Below, one piece after another: positions 7,292 to 14,580 of a stretch of DNA of 22,613 nt. The stretch comes from Caryophanales bacterium UBA1624. Lineage in GTDB: Bacteria; Bacillota_I; Bacilli_A; RFN20; CAG-826. The notes beneath the pieces are model-generated. The model was not told the origin of the DNA and searched no databases. It worked only from the letters and a program-made list of their open reading frames with translations. The position numbers and the translations under genes were made by a program. Location of the stretch: the NCBI GenBank assembly GCA_002321395.1, contig DCMK01000060.1:1-22613 (forward strand), read 5' to 3'. Numbering within the stretch: the stretch's first letter is position 1; each line of letters opens with the position of its first letter.

Positions 7292-7368
7292 GGCGCAATT
7301 GGTGAAACGGTGAACACAACCGGCTGTGAACCGGTCATGAATGGGTTCGACTCCCATATTGCGCCCCA
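7292..7368 (+). tRNA. tRNA-His (anticodon GTG)
   Basis: The acceptor GGCGCAAT (7292-7299) pairs with ATTGCGCC (7358-7365), an 8-bp stem with the extra encoded G at -1 opposite C73 that identifies tRNA-His. The anticodon stem ACCGG/CCGGT flanks loop CTGTGAA with GTG at 7326-7328. The T arm is ATGGG-TTCGACT-CCCAT. CCA is encoded at 7366-7368. Confidence 0.97.
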
Positions 7369-7380
7369 GTTAGAAAAAAT

Positions 7381-7410
7381 CCCGGAGGTCTCCCTTCGGG
7401 TTTTTCTTTT
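7381..7410. terminator. Bidirectional terminator between tRNA-His and mrp
   Basis: CCCGGAGG (7381-7388) pairs with CCTTCGGG (7393-7400) with one G-T wobble and loop TCTC. TTTTTCTTTT follows on the plus strand, and a run of six Ts lies beyond the stem on the minus strand, so it can end both the tRNA and the mrp transcript. Confidence 0.85.
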
Positions 7411-8194
7411 ATTTCTTCAAGGAATGGATCGCTTGGGTGATCGAATCGAGGTAACGGCCTTGGTATTCCTCGATTTTCCCTTGGTCGCAAAGAGAGGCTA
7501 GATTCGGATCGATGGGCAGGGAAGCGAAGCGAGGGATGCCGAATTTTTTGGCCTCTTCTTCCCCCTTCCTTCCAAAGGGGTAGAGCTTTTCCCCGCAGTG
7601 GGGGCAAACCATATAGGAGAAATTGGATACCAGCCCAATCACCGGGATGTTCATCATCGTCGCCATGCGGAAGGCTTTTTCCACGATGAGGGAGACCAAA
7701 TCCTGCGGGGATGTGACGATGACGATGCCGTCGATCGGAAGGGATTGGAACACGGTCAAAGGGACGTCGCCGGTTCCCGGGGGCATGTCGACATAAAGCT
7801 CATCGACGTCCCCATAAGCGACGTCGCTCCAGAACTGCTTGATCAACCCGCTGATGACCGGGCCCCTCCACACGACGGGCGCGGCAGGGTCGTCGGTCAA
7901 TAAGTTCAAAGAGATCGCTTTGATGCCGGTTTTGGTGGAGACGGGGTAGATTTCCTCTTCCGTCCCCATGGCCTGCTCCTTCAACCCGAAGATCGTGGGG
8001 ATGCTCGGCCCGGTGACGTCGGCGTCCAGGATGGCGACGCTTTTCCCATCCCTCCTGGCGTTGACCGCCAAAAGGGACGTCGTCAAGGATTTGCCGACCC
8101 CTCCTTTGCCGGAAACGACGGCGATCACTTTCTTGACGCGGCTGTCCTTGTTCGCCGCAACCCGGAAGTCCTCCGGCTTCATTTTCTCTTCCAT
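7409..8194 (-). CDS. mrp: Mrp/NBP35 (ApbC) family P-loop ATPase, Fe-S cluster carrier
   Basis: The protein has 261 residues and a deviant Walker A GKGGVGKS at 29-36 (signature Lys30), a switch II DMPPGTGDV at 136-144, and the C-terminal CPHC pair (Cys197, Cys200) that bridges a [4Fe-4S] cluster between two subunits. These features define ApbC/NBP35 carriers, which deliver Fe-S clusters to target enzymes in the cytosol. The N-terminal MIP18-like domain seen in longer Mrp proteins is absent, so this is the short form. The start is fixed by AGAGGA 6 bases upstream of the ATG. The promoter lies immediately after the stop codon of the upstream DJ-1-like gene, so it is transcribed alone. Confidence 0.92.
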   Translation of the reverse strand: MEEKMKPEDFRVAANKDSRVKKVIAVVSGKGGVGKSLTTSLLAVNARRDGKSVAILDADVTGPSIPTIFGLKEQAMGTEEEIYPVSTKTGIKAISLNLLTDDPAAPVVWRGPVISGLIKQFWSDVAYGDVDELYVDMPPGTGDVPLTVFQSLPIDGIVIVTSPQDLVSLIVEKAFRMATMMNIPVIGLVSNFSYMVCPHCGEKLYPFGRKGEEEAKKFGIPRFASLPIDPNLASLCDQGKIEEYQGRYLDSITQAIHSLKK

Positions 8195-8219
8195 GTGAAT
8201 CCTCTTCTGCGATGCCCCA

Positions 8220-8248
8220 ATTATAGGGGAGTGCTACCTCCCTGTCAG
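8220..8248 (-). promoter_or_regulatory. Promoter of mrp
   Basis: CTGACA (8243-8248), 17 bases and a perfect TATAAT (8220-8225) on the minus strand give a near-consensus promoter. The leader of about 19 bases contains the SD. Confidence 0.75.
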
Positions 8249-8250
8249 GT

Positions 8251-8796
8251 TTAAAGCCCGCGCGTTCCCGGGAAAGTCGCTTCCAAAGCTTCCTCGCCGG
8301 CTTCCTTTTTTACGATCGCTTCCGCGAAGGGGATCGTGTAAGCCATCGAGTGGCCGGTGATCACCGAGCCATCTTCCACGAAGGGCGCGTTGACGTAATG
8401 CCCGTTTCCTTTTTGGAAGCCCGGGAAGCAGGTGTAGTTCTTCCCGTCGAGGATCCCAAGCTCCCCGAGGATCGAAGGGGCCGCGCAGATCGCGTATACG
8501 CCTTTCCCTTCGTCGAAGAAGCGCCTCACTAAATCCAAGACGTCTTTGCTCCCTTTCAGATTCTCCACCCCGCGCTTCCCGCCGGGGAGAATCAAAAAGG
8601 AATACGCCTCAGCGTCGCTTTGGCTGAGTAAGGCGTCCGCGATGACCGCGCTTCCCATGGAGGAGGCCACTTCTTTCTTTTGGGAGATCGAAACCAAGTC
8701 GCATCCTAATACCTTGCTGCGGCGGACGATGTCCGCGCTGGCCAAGGCTTCCACGATTTCGAATCCGGGCGCTAAGAGCAACAAACCTTTTTTCAT
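8251..8796 (-). CDS. DJ-1/PfpI family protein
   Basis: The product is a 181-residue cytosolic protein of the DJ-1/ThiJ/PfpI superfamily. The elbow Cys104 lies in YAICAAPSILGELGILDGK (101-119), the family's nucleophile motif, and Glu16 in GFEIVEAL supplies the partner acid. LILPGG (68-73) is the conserved strand before the oxyanion turn. Members act as glyoxalase III/deglycase-like, chaperone or peptidase-related proteins; the exact role here is open, with protein or methylglyoxal repair most likely. The open frame extends 28 codons further upstream, but the Met at 8796 has GAGGTG at correct spacing and starts exactly where homologues do, so the longer form is rejected. A TATAAT lies 19 bases upstream of this ATG. 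Confidence 0.9.
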   Translation of the reverse strand: MKKGLLLLAPGFEIVEALASADIVRRSKVLGCDLVSISQKKEVASSMGSAVIADALLSQSDAEAYSFLILPGGKRGVENLKGSKDVLDLVRRFFDEGKGVYAICAAPSILGELGILDGKNYTCFPGFQKGNGHYVNAPFVEDGSVITGHSMAYTIPFAEAIVKKEAGEEALEATFPGTRGL

Positions 8797-8815
8797 GCTA
8801 TTCACCTCGGCTATG

Positions 8816-8821
8816 ATTATA
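8816..8821 (-). promoter_or_regulatory. -10 box of the DJ-1-like gene
   Basis: This is TATAAT on the minus strand with a leader of about 13 bases containing the SD. On the plus strand a TATGAT (8812-8817) overlaps it and could serve the small gene at 8843, so the two promoters would face apart over the same bases. Confidence 0.45.
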
Positions 8822-8842
8822 AGGCGAAAAGAGGAATCCACC

Positions 8843-9004
8843 GTGGAAGACGATAAAAAGAAAAACCCACCTGTCTTCAAAACCTCCTACAAGAAGAAAT
8901 ACCGGACGGGGGAGGACATCGACATGCTCAACGAGAGGTACACCGATCCGGAGTCGGGAGGATGGGGATCCTCCTCTTACAAAGATCATATCGATGGGGC
9001 ATGA
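8843..9004 (+). CDS. 53-residue hydrophilic small protein
   Basis: A GTG at 8843 preceded by AGAGGA (7-base gap) opens a 53-codon frame ending in TGA at 9002-9004, directly at a strong terminator. The product is highly charged and lacks any membrane segment: a Lys-rich N-terminus (VEDDKKKNPPVF), YKKKYRTGED, then an acidic and Gly/Ser-rich end (TDPESGGWGSSSYKDHIDG). An in-frame ATG at 8813 would add ten residues but lacks an SD. The good SD, terminator and non-random composition argue for a real gene. I do not recognise the family. Confidence 0.6.
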   Translation: MEDDKKKNPPVFKTSYKKKYRTGEDIDMLNERYTDPESGGWGSSSYKDHIDGA

Positions 9005-9005
9005 A

Positions 9006-9031
9006 AAAAGGCGGGAGGCTTCCCGCCTTTT
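9006..9031. terminator. Bidirectional terminator
   Basis: An 11-bp perfect stem (AAAAGGCGGGA with TCCCGCCTTTT, loop GGCT) has T-runs on both sides. It separates the convergent 53-residue gene and the Pcp-like gene. Confidence 0.9.
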
Positions 9032-9034
9032 CGC

Positions 9035-9589
9035 TTAAGCGATGTTCTTTTCCGCCAAATCGATGATCGTGGAGATGAGGCGGGCGTCCTCCTCCACGGG
9101 GAAGAGGCTTTCCAAAGGCAAGTGGACCAAGATGGAGGGGATCCCGGACTTCAGGGCGATGTAATAGGCCTCGTTGTCGAAGAAACGCCCGCCATCCACG
9201 GAAAGGGCGCTTTCCATTTCCCTAGTGGAGAGGATCTGATTGAAGCGGGAGAGGTCGAAGGGGGTGGAAAGGGATTTTTCCGCGCCGGGGAAAATCTCCT
9301 CTTTCGTTTTGAGATTGCCCCCTTCGTCCGGTTGGATCGAATCCATCTCGTTGTAGGCGTATTGCTCCAAAGTCGGGGTGGAGTGATAAGGGGAAAGATT
9401 CATGATGAAGATGAAACTCGGCTTGTCTTTGGCGATGGCCTTCTCCAAACTCTTCCTGGATTTCTCGTAATTCGCTTCCAAAAGAAGGATCTGTATCCCT
9501 TTCTTCCCCAAAAAGGAGGAAAGGACTTCCTCAGAGGGATTGGTGGGGTGGGATGCGTATTTTTTAAAGCCTACAAGCAAAGTCTTCAT
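9035..9589 (-). CDS. Pyroglutamyl-peptidase I-like protein lacking the catalytic Cys
   Basis: The product is a 184-residue protein (family usual about 200-215) with the peptidase C15 layout. The N-terminal strand and loop MKTLLVGFKKYASHPTNPSE match the Pcp start. Glu75 (TPTLEQYAYN) sits where the catalytic Glu of the ERVAIN segment falls, and His156 (SILVHLPLE) matches the catalytic His of the HVP segment. However, the AGTxxCN motif reads GGRFFDNEAYY (133-143), so the nucleophile is Asp138. Normal C15 enzymes remove N-terminal pyroglutamate from peptides; this one is predicted inactive as a Cys peptidase and may bind peptides or do something else. The ATG at 9589 has an AAAGGAGGA SD; the 14-codon upstream extension is not used. 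It lies 17 bases after the amidohydrolase gene, probably in one operon. Confidence 0.75.
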   Translation of the reverse strand: MKTLLVGFKKYASHPTNPSEEVLSSFLGKKGIQILLLEANYEKSRKSLEKAIAKDKPSFIFIMNLSPYHSTPTLEQYAYNEMDSIQPDEGGNLKTKEEIFPGAEKSLSTPFDLSRFNQILSTREMESALSVDGGRFFDNEAYYIALKSGIPSILVHLPLESLFPVEEDARLISTIIDLAEKNIA

Positions 9590-9606
9590 AAGGGTCCTCC
9601 TTTTGC

Positions 9607-10443
9607 TTAGAAAGGTTTTATGCGAGGCCATTCTACTTCAGAAAGGCCGTTGCCGAAAGGGAGGCCGAAGAGCTTGACCGCGTTTTGGAACATCATCTTT
9701 CGGTAGGCGTCCTCGGACAGACCCAAGGCGTTCTCGAAATAGTCTTTGTAGAGAGGGTTCCCCAAGGTATCGAGGCCATCGATGGGATTGTCCGTGCCGA
9801 AGAGGAGCCGCTCCTCCCCTAAAGCCGAGATCGCTTTTGCGGCGATTTCCATAGGCACCCAAGCGGTGTCTCCGTACAGATTAGGCGCTTTTTGCAGGGT
9901 TTTGATTGCTTTTTCGCGGTCTCCCAGCAGTTGGAGGTGGGCGGCGATGAAGGAAAGGGAAGGATGGAGCTTGGCCGCTTCCGCCAAAAATTCGATATCG
10001 GAAAACTCGTCTGCGGCGGTGTGGACGAGAATCGGCAATCCCTCATCCTCGGCCCAATGAAGCCAGGGGGTTAGAAGCGGGGAGAGGATGGGGGTGCGCT
10101 CCGCGAAGGGGTGGAATTTGAGCGCATAAATCCATCTGCGGTTCTCTTTCACATAGGCCCTTAATTCCGGGGAGGGCTCTTTTTCCCTCACCGGGCGGAT
10201 CCAAACCGCGGCCCCGATTTTCGTTGGGTTGGCTTTGGCGAAGTTCACCGTCCGCTTCAAGCAGTTCAACGTGGTCGTCTTTTTGACTTTCTCGCTGGCT
10301 CCGGAAGGGAACTCGGCCCCGTCGCAGTCGGAGGCCAAGGAAAAGGAGATCCCATACTTCTTCATGGAACGGAGCAAGGTCCTTTCGCATTCGCCTAGCG
10401 TAGGGGAGGAGTAGATGTGGGCGTGGGCGTCGATGATGCTCAT
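9607..10443 (-). CDS. Amidohydrolase 2 family metal-dependent hydrolase
   Basis: The product is a 278-residue TIM-barrel protein of the Amidohydro_2 (PF04909-like) family. Metal ligand motifs are visible in order: DAHAHI (5-10), the KFHP strand, the VHTA strand, an AAHL strand, and GTDNP near the C-terminus with the catalytic Asp. Members hydrolyse or decarboxylate small cyclic or amide substrates; the substrate here is unknown. The frame is open another 75 codons upstream, running through the tRNA-Gln gene, so that extension is spurious. Starting at the ATG at 10443 gives the usual MSIIDAHAHI beginning. No SD precedes it; instead TATAAT ends 6 bases upstream, consistent with leaderless mRNA. 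The Pcp-like gene follows closely on the same strand. Confidence 0.85.
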   Translation of the reverse strand: MSIIDAHAHIYSSPTLGECERTLLRSMKKYGISFSLASDCDGAEFPSGASEKVKKTTTLNCLKRTVNFAKANPTKIGAAVWIRPVREKEPSPELRAYVKENRRWIYALKFHPFAERTPILSPLLTPWLHWAEDEGLPILVHTAADEFSDIEFLAEAAKLHPSLSFIAAHLQLLGDREKAIKTLQKAPNLYGDTAWVPMEIAAKAISALGEERLLFGTDNPIDGLDTLGNPLYKDYFENALGLSEDAYRKMMFQNAVKLFGLPFGNGLSEVEWPRIKPF

Positions 10444-10449
10444 AGAACG

Positions 10450-10455
10450 ATTATA
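10450..10455 (-). promoter_or_regulatory. -10 box placing the start site on the amidohydrolase ATG
   Basis: A perfect TATAAT on the minus strand is separated from the ATG by 6 bases (CGTTCT). No -35 was recognised at 16-18 bases. Confidence 0.5.
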
Positions 10456-10511
10456 GACGATGGGATGGGAAGGGGGCGTTGCCAATTCCTGGCCAAAAGC
10501 GGAGAAAACCC

Positions 10512-10539
10512 TTGCGCCGGTAAGAGCATTGAGTAAAAT
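10512..10539 (+). promoter_or_regulatory. Promoter of tRNA-Gln
   Basis: TTGCGC (10512-10517), 16 bases and TAAAAT (10534-10539) put the start site near 10546, just before the tRNA at 10551. Confidence 0.5.
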
Positions 10540-10550
10540 ACTTCTTGCCT

Positions 10551-10625
10551 TGGGGTGTAGCCAAGTGGTAAGGCATAGGTCTCTGAAACCTAGATGCGCT
10601 GGTCCGATCCCAGCCACCCCAGCCA
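10551..10625 (+). tRNA. tRNA-Gln (anticodon CTG)
   Basis: The acceptor TGGGGTG pairs with CACCCCA, followed by discriminator G and encoded CCA (10623-10625). The D stem is GCC/GGC. The anticodon stem TAGGT/ACCTA flanks loop CTCTGAA with CTG at 10583-10585, reading CAG. The T stem is GCTGG/CCAGC, but the T loop is TCCGATC, with C where the near-universal T55 (pseudouridine) is expected. The U-G-start acceptor and discriminator G fit Gln. Confidence 0.93.
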
Positions 10626-10660
10626 CATTGAGGAAAAAACAAGGACATAGATCGAAAACG

Positions 10661-10681
10661 CGGGGCATTGCCCCGTTTTTT
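10661..10681 (+). terminator. Terminator of tRNA-Gln
   Basis: CGGGGC-ATT-GCCCCG is followed by six Ts, 36 bases after the tRNA end. Confidence 0.85.
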
Positions 10682-10697
10682 CGCGGCCATCCTAACG

Positions 10698-10723
10698 AAA
10701 AAGGGCACCCGTGGATGCCCTTT
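10698..10723 (-). terminator. Terminator of pepT
   Basis: On the minus strand an 8-bp stem AAAGGGCA/TGCCCTTT with an 8-base loop is followed by TTTTT, starting 4 bases after the pepT stop. Confidence 0.85.
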
Positions 10724-10726
10724 CCT

Positions 10727-11926
10727 TCATGCTTTGAGGATCTCGACGACGATCTGAATCATTTTGTTGAATTCGCCGACGGACAGATATTCGTAACGTC
10801 CGTGGTAATTGTAGGCTCCGGTCCCAATGTTAGGGCAGGGAACCCCGAGGAAGGAGAACGTCGCCCCATCGGTCCCGCCGCGAATCGGATGGGAAGTCCA
10901 TGCGATCCCGAGCTTTTCATAGGCGGCTTTTGCTTTGAGGAAGGCCTCCGGATGCCGATCCAGGATTTCCTTCATGTTCCGATAATCGTCCTTGATGCTC
11001 AAGCTGATCACCGCTTTTGGGTATTTTGCTTTCAGCGTTTCCGCGGCGAGGCGGAACATTTCCTTTTGCTCCGCGAGCTTTTCGAGGTCGTGGTTGCGGA
11101 GAATGTAATGGAGGGAGGCTTTGTCCACGTTGCCGCTGATTTCGACCAAATGGTTGAACCCCTCACGCCCTTCCGTGTACTGTGGGCGGATCCGCTCCGG
11201 GAGCAAGGCGTCGAATTCGCAGGCCAGGGAGGAAGCGTTCACCATTTTCCCTTTCGCATCGCCCGGATGGACCGAAACCCCTTGGATGAGGATGTCGGCA
11301 TGGGCGGCGTTGAAGGTTTCCACTTCGATGTCCGTATAGCAAGAGCCGTCGACCGTGTAGGCGTATTTGGCGCCCCATTTCTTCAAATCGACCTTTTCCG
11401 AACCCCGTCCGATCTCTTCATCCGGGGTGAACAAAAGACAAACGGGATGGTGCTTGATTTCGGGGTGATGAACCAAATAGTCCATGGCCGCCAGGATGAT
11501 CGCGTCACCGGCTTTGTCGTCTCCGCCTAGAAGCGTCGTCCCATCGGTCACGACGAGGTCGTCTCCGATGTGCCGAGCTAAGCTCGGGAATTCTTTGGGG
11601 GACATGGAATAGGCTTCGTTGAGGACGATGGTCCCTCCGTCGTAATTCGGAACGATCCGCGGCTTCACGTTGGCCCCGCTGATCTCAAGGGCGGTGTCGA
11701 CGTGGGAGTTCAGACCGATGGGATCCAATCCCTCTTCTCCGTCCAAATGGGCGTAGAGTCTGCCGAACCGGTCGATTTCCCCATGGATCCCAAGCTCTTC
11801 TAGGTCCTTGAGGATTTCCCGGGATAGGTTGAGCTCCTTTTCCGCGGAGGGGATGGTGGGGCTGTTCTCGTCGCTTTGGGTGTCGATTCGAACGTATTTG
11901 AGGAAGCGCTCCAATGCTTTGTCCAT
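10727..11926 (-). CDS. pepT: Peptidase T (tripeptide aminopeptidase)
   Basis: The 399-residue length is near the usual 405-410. This M20B dinuclear zinc enzyme removes the N-terminal residue of tripeptides in the cytosol. Visible site residues are His75 and Asp77 (NSHVDTA), Asp136 (GGDDKAG), Glu170 and Glu171 (TPDEEIGRG), Asp193 (TVDG) and His375 (YNYHG). The segment 218-222 (VSVHP) opens the lid/dimerisation domain, and RGGTDGA (349-355) is the conserved substrate-binding loop. The start is the ATG at 11926 with AAGGAG 7 bases upstream; the 27 extra codons upstream in frame cross the promoter and are not used. It is divergent from the FtsX-type permease gene. With the Pcp-like protein and amidohydrolase nearby, it suggests peptide use. 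Confidence 0.95.
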   Translation of the reverse strand: MDKALERFLKYVRIDTQSDENSPTIPSAEKELNLSREILKDLEELGIHGEIDRFGRLYAHLDGEEGLDPIGLNSHVDTALEISGANVKPRIVPNYDGGTIVLNEAYSMSPKEFPSLARHIGDDLVVTDGTTLLGGDDKAGDAIILAAMDYLVHHPEIKHHPVCLLFTPDEEIGRGSEKVDLKKWGAKYAYTVDGSCYTDIEVETFNAAHADILIQGVSVHPGDAKGKMVNASSLACEFDALLPERIRPQYTEGREGFNHLVEISGNVDKASLHYILRNHDLEKLAEQKEMFRLAAETLKAKYPKAVISLSIKDDYRNMKEILDRHPEAFLKAKAAYEKLGIAWTSHPIRGGTDGATFSFLGVPCPNIGTGAYNYHGRYEYLSVGEFNKMIQIVVEILKA

Positions 11927-11951
11927 ATCGATCTCCTTAGTTTTCGGGTGG

Positions 11952-11960
11952 ATTGTAGCA
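11952..11960 (-). promoter_or_regulatory. Extended -10 promoter of pepT
   Basis: TGCTACAAT on the minus strand has the TG of extended -10 promoters, and no good -35 is present. The start site near 11945 gives a 19-base leader with the SD. Confidence 0.5.
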
Positions 11961-12016
11961 TCGAAAGAAAAAGATGGCTCCTTTTCCTTTCTGTTCCTGC
12001 TTCCCAAATCAAAGTT

Positions 12017-12025
12017 TGCTAGAAT
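12017..12025 (+). promoter_or_regulatory. Extended -10 box placing the start site on the permease GTG
   Basis: TGCTAGAAT is followed by 6 bases (TGCCCC) and then the GTG start codon, so +1 should be the G of GTG. Confidence 0.5.
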
Positions 12026-12031
12026 TGCCCC

Positions 12032-14578
12032 GTGAAGAAGAAGCGTTTTTCGACCTTGGGCATCCTGAATAAAAAGCTATGCCGGCAAACCCTCTCCGGA
12101 TGGAAGCAATTTCTGTCCATCATCGCGATGGGCGGCATCGCCATGACCTTGTTCGTCGGCTTGCTTTCCAACGCCCAATCCCTTTCCCGCCGCGTCGAAA
12201 CCTTCTACCAAGAAGGGAACCTCCCTTCGATTTGGGTCTTGACCAAAGAGCATGAATCCAATTTGGGCGAGGAGTTCAAACTCGCGGGCATCTTGGATGA
12301 AGAAGACCAAACAGAAACCCGCTTCCAAATCTACGCCAAGGTCAATTCCTCTTCCTGCTATGGGGCCATCGTCAGCCAAAGGCCGACGCTTTCCAAGCCG
12401 GTGGAGATGATCGAAGACGAATCTCCCGGCGGATCGGATTTCTTCTATATCGACAAAGGCATCTCCGCTGCGGATGGAACCGTGAAAGATCCAGAGCTCA
12501 ACACCGGGAAAACCGTCGCCCTCACCTACCGCATCTTCGATTACATGCCGGGGCTTTCCAACATGCTGGAGGCCCTTTCCGAGAGCAACCCTGAATATTT
12601 CATCTCGGCTGCAAAGAAAAATGAGCTGTTTCAGGGGAGCCTCATCGCTCACGCCAAAATCACCGGGATCATGACGTTCCCGGAGAACATCCAATCCGCA
12701 CGCTACAACAATTCGACCTACCTGATGAGCAAAAGCGTGTTCCTGTCTTCCTTCCATGAGGCCTTGGGGGATTATTTCTCCGAAGAGGGCAGAGCCCTCA
12801 TCGAGAGTTACCTCGGCATCGATTTGGAGGAGGCCCCATCCCCCAACACCTTCCCCCAAGACAACGAACTCCTCGTCAAATTGAAGGACTCATCCACGGA
12901 AGAAGCCAAGTGCGCCGCCATCAAATCCTACTTCGCCGATCATGAGACCTTCGGCGAAAACAATCTATGGCAGCTTTTGAACCGCTCCTTGAACCCTTGG
13001 TCCTCCGCCGTGGACACCGAAGTTCTGGAGGCCACCCAGCTCACCTTCGTTTTCCCCTTCGTCTTCTTCTTCGTCGCGCTGCTGGTCATCCTGACGACCT
13101 TGTCTCAAATCATTCTGAAAGAACGGATCCAAATCGGGACCATGAAAGCCCTTGGCTTGAGCAAGGGGCAGATCTATTTCCATTATTTCTCACTGACCTT
13201 TTCCTTGGTCGCCATTGGCACGTTGATCGGATTCATCCTCGGCCCCCTCATCATCCCGACCATCATGTCGATGAAGTACTCCCTCCTTTACACGCTTCCT
13301 GCTCGAAACCCCTTCGTTTTTCCTTTTTGGCAGGCTTTTGCGGCGTTTTTCGTCTTCGCGGTTTCCGCGATTTTCGTCTCTTGGCTGGTGATTCACAAGG
13401 AAATCACCCTCAGCCCGGCGGAGAGCATGCGCTCAGAGGAGGTCTCCTTCAAAGAAAAGAAGAGGCCTGGGGGCAAAAAAAAGAGCCCGGTTTCCCTTTC
13501 CATCGCGATGGCCTTCCGGAACATCCGCATCAATAAGCTCAAATCCGCCATGGTCGTGACGGGGGTCTTCGGCTGCACGGCTTTGCTCTTATGCGGATTC
13601 GGCATCGAGGACACCCTCGACAACGGCATCAACAACGACCTCAATGGCTTTTATGGTTCCTCCCTAAACGTCGCTTACGCCGTCTCTAGGAACGGGGAAA
13701 GCGATCTCCCTTCCTATTCCGACAAAATCGAAAGTGTCGATCAATATTGCAGTTTTGGGAGTTCCATTTGCTTCCAAGGGAAGGAAATGGACACGTCCCT
13801 CCGCCTCATCAGCGATGACCACCCTTTCTTTAAGTGGGAGCTTGCCCCGAAGGGGACGATCACGGTTTCCTCCAAAGTGAGGGAGACGTTAGGGGTGGAA
13901 GTAGGGGATACGATCCAATTCTCCTTCGACAGCCGCCTCATGACGGCGGAAGTGGGGAAAATCCTCGACACGTTCGCCCTCCACGGCGTATTCGGCTATT
14001 ATGCCGACCCGTTCTTCTCCTATCCCAACCCTTCTTTCACCAGCGCTTGGGTGCAGGCCAAAGAGGGCTATACCCCCGCTCAGGTCAAAGCCGATCTGAT
14101 GGAGAACTGCTCTTATCTAAGCACCGTGCGCACGCGGGAGGATACCGCGGATCAGATCAACTCGGTCATGAACGGGATCCGCATCATGACCAACGCGGTC
14201 AAGGTCTTCGCCATCCTTTTGGCGTTCGTCGTCCTTTATAACCTCGCTCTATTGAATTTCCGGGAAAGGAGCCGCGACATCGCCACCATGAAGGTCCTTG
14301 GCTTCTCGCGGAGGGAAATCGCCCTGTCCCTCCTTTTCGAGACGATGTCCTTAACGGCCCTTGGGATCTTTCTGGGCTTCTTCGCCGGCTACCCTTTCAT
14401 GTACGCGGTTTTGGCGGTCAACCGGGTTCCGCTTGTTTGCTTCCTTTACGACTTATTTCCCATTTCCTATCTCTATGCTTTCTTATTGACCTTCTTTTCC
14501 TCTCTCTTGGTGAACCTCTATTTCTCGTCGATGACGAAAAAGATCAAGATGGTCGAAAGCCTCAAGTCGGTCGAATAA
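12032..14578 (+). CDS. FtsX-type ABC transporter permease (two-repeat)
   Basis: The product is an 848-residue membrane protein. It has a first helix at about 26-46 after a basic N-terminus, a large extracytoplasmic domain (about 47-340), a three-helix FtsX block (about 340-460), a further helix near 505-525, a second outside domain (about 530-715) and a final FtsX block (about 717-848). The duplication shows in TMKALGLSKGQI (near 370) and TMKVLGFSRREI (near 750), the cytoplasmic loops that contact the ATPase. Such permeases belong to MacB/LolE/BceB-like systems moving lipids, peptides or driving mechanical signalling rather than bulk transport. No ATPase gene is adjacent, so the partner must be elsewhere. 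The GTG start has no SD but a correctly placed -10. The gene ends 2 bases from a convergent lipoprotein gene. Confidence 0.88.
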   Translation: MKKKRFSTLGILNKKLCRQTLSGWKQFLSIIAMGGIAMTLFVGLLSNAQSLSRRVETFYQEGNLPSIWVLTKEHESNLGEEFKLAGILDEEDQTETRFQIYAKVNSSSCYGAIVSQRPTLSKPVEMIEDESPGGSDFFYIDKGISAADGTVKDPELNTGKTVALTYRIFDYMPGLSNMLEALSESNPEYFISAAKKNELFQGSLIAHAKITGIMTFPENIQSARYNNSTYLMSKSVFLSSFHEALGDYFSEEGRALIESYLGIDLEEAPSPNTFPQDNELLVKLKDSSTEEAKCAAIKSYFADHETFGENNLWQLLNRSLNPWSSAVDTEVLEATQLTFVFPFVFFFVALLVILTTLSQIILKERIQIGTMKALGLSKGQIYFHYFSLTFSLVAIGTLIGFILGPLIIPTIMSMKYSLLYTLPARNPFVFPFWQAFAAFFVFAVSAIFVSWLVIHKEITLSPAESMRSEEVSFKEKKRPGGKKKSPVSLSIAMAFRNIRINKLKSAMVVTGVFGCTALLLCGFGIEDTLDNGINNDLNGFYGSSLNVAYAVSRNGESDLPSYSDKIESVDQYCSFGSSICFQGKEMDTSLRLISDDHPFFKWELAPKGTITVSSKVRETLGVEVGDTIQFSFDSRLMTAEVGKILDTFALHGVFGYYADPFFSYPNPSFTSAWVQAKEGYTPAQVKADLMENCSYLSTVRTREDTADQINSVMNGIRIMTNAVKVFAILLAFVVLYNLALLNFRERSRDIATMKVLGFSRREIALSLLFETMSLTALGIFLGFFAGYPFMYAVLAVNRVPLVCFLYDLFPISYLYAFLLTFFSSLLVNLYFSSMTKKIKMVESLKSVE

Positions 14579-14580
14579 AG

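Noticed and set aside
10444..10668. 75-codon N-terminal extension of the amidohydrolase
   Set aside because: It would translate the antisense of tRNA-Gln and its terminator; the family start DAHAH lies just after the ATG at 10443.
10460..11530. 356-codon plus-strand frame over pepT and tRNA-Gln
   Set aside because: It runs through a tRNA, its terminator and antisense to pepT, which has all catalytic residues.
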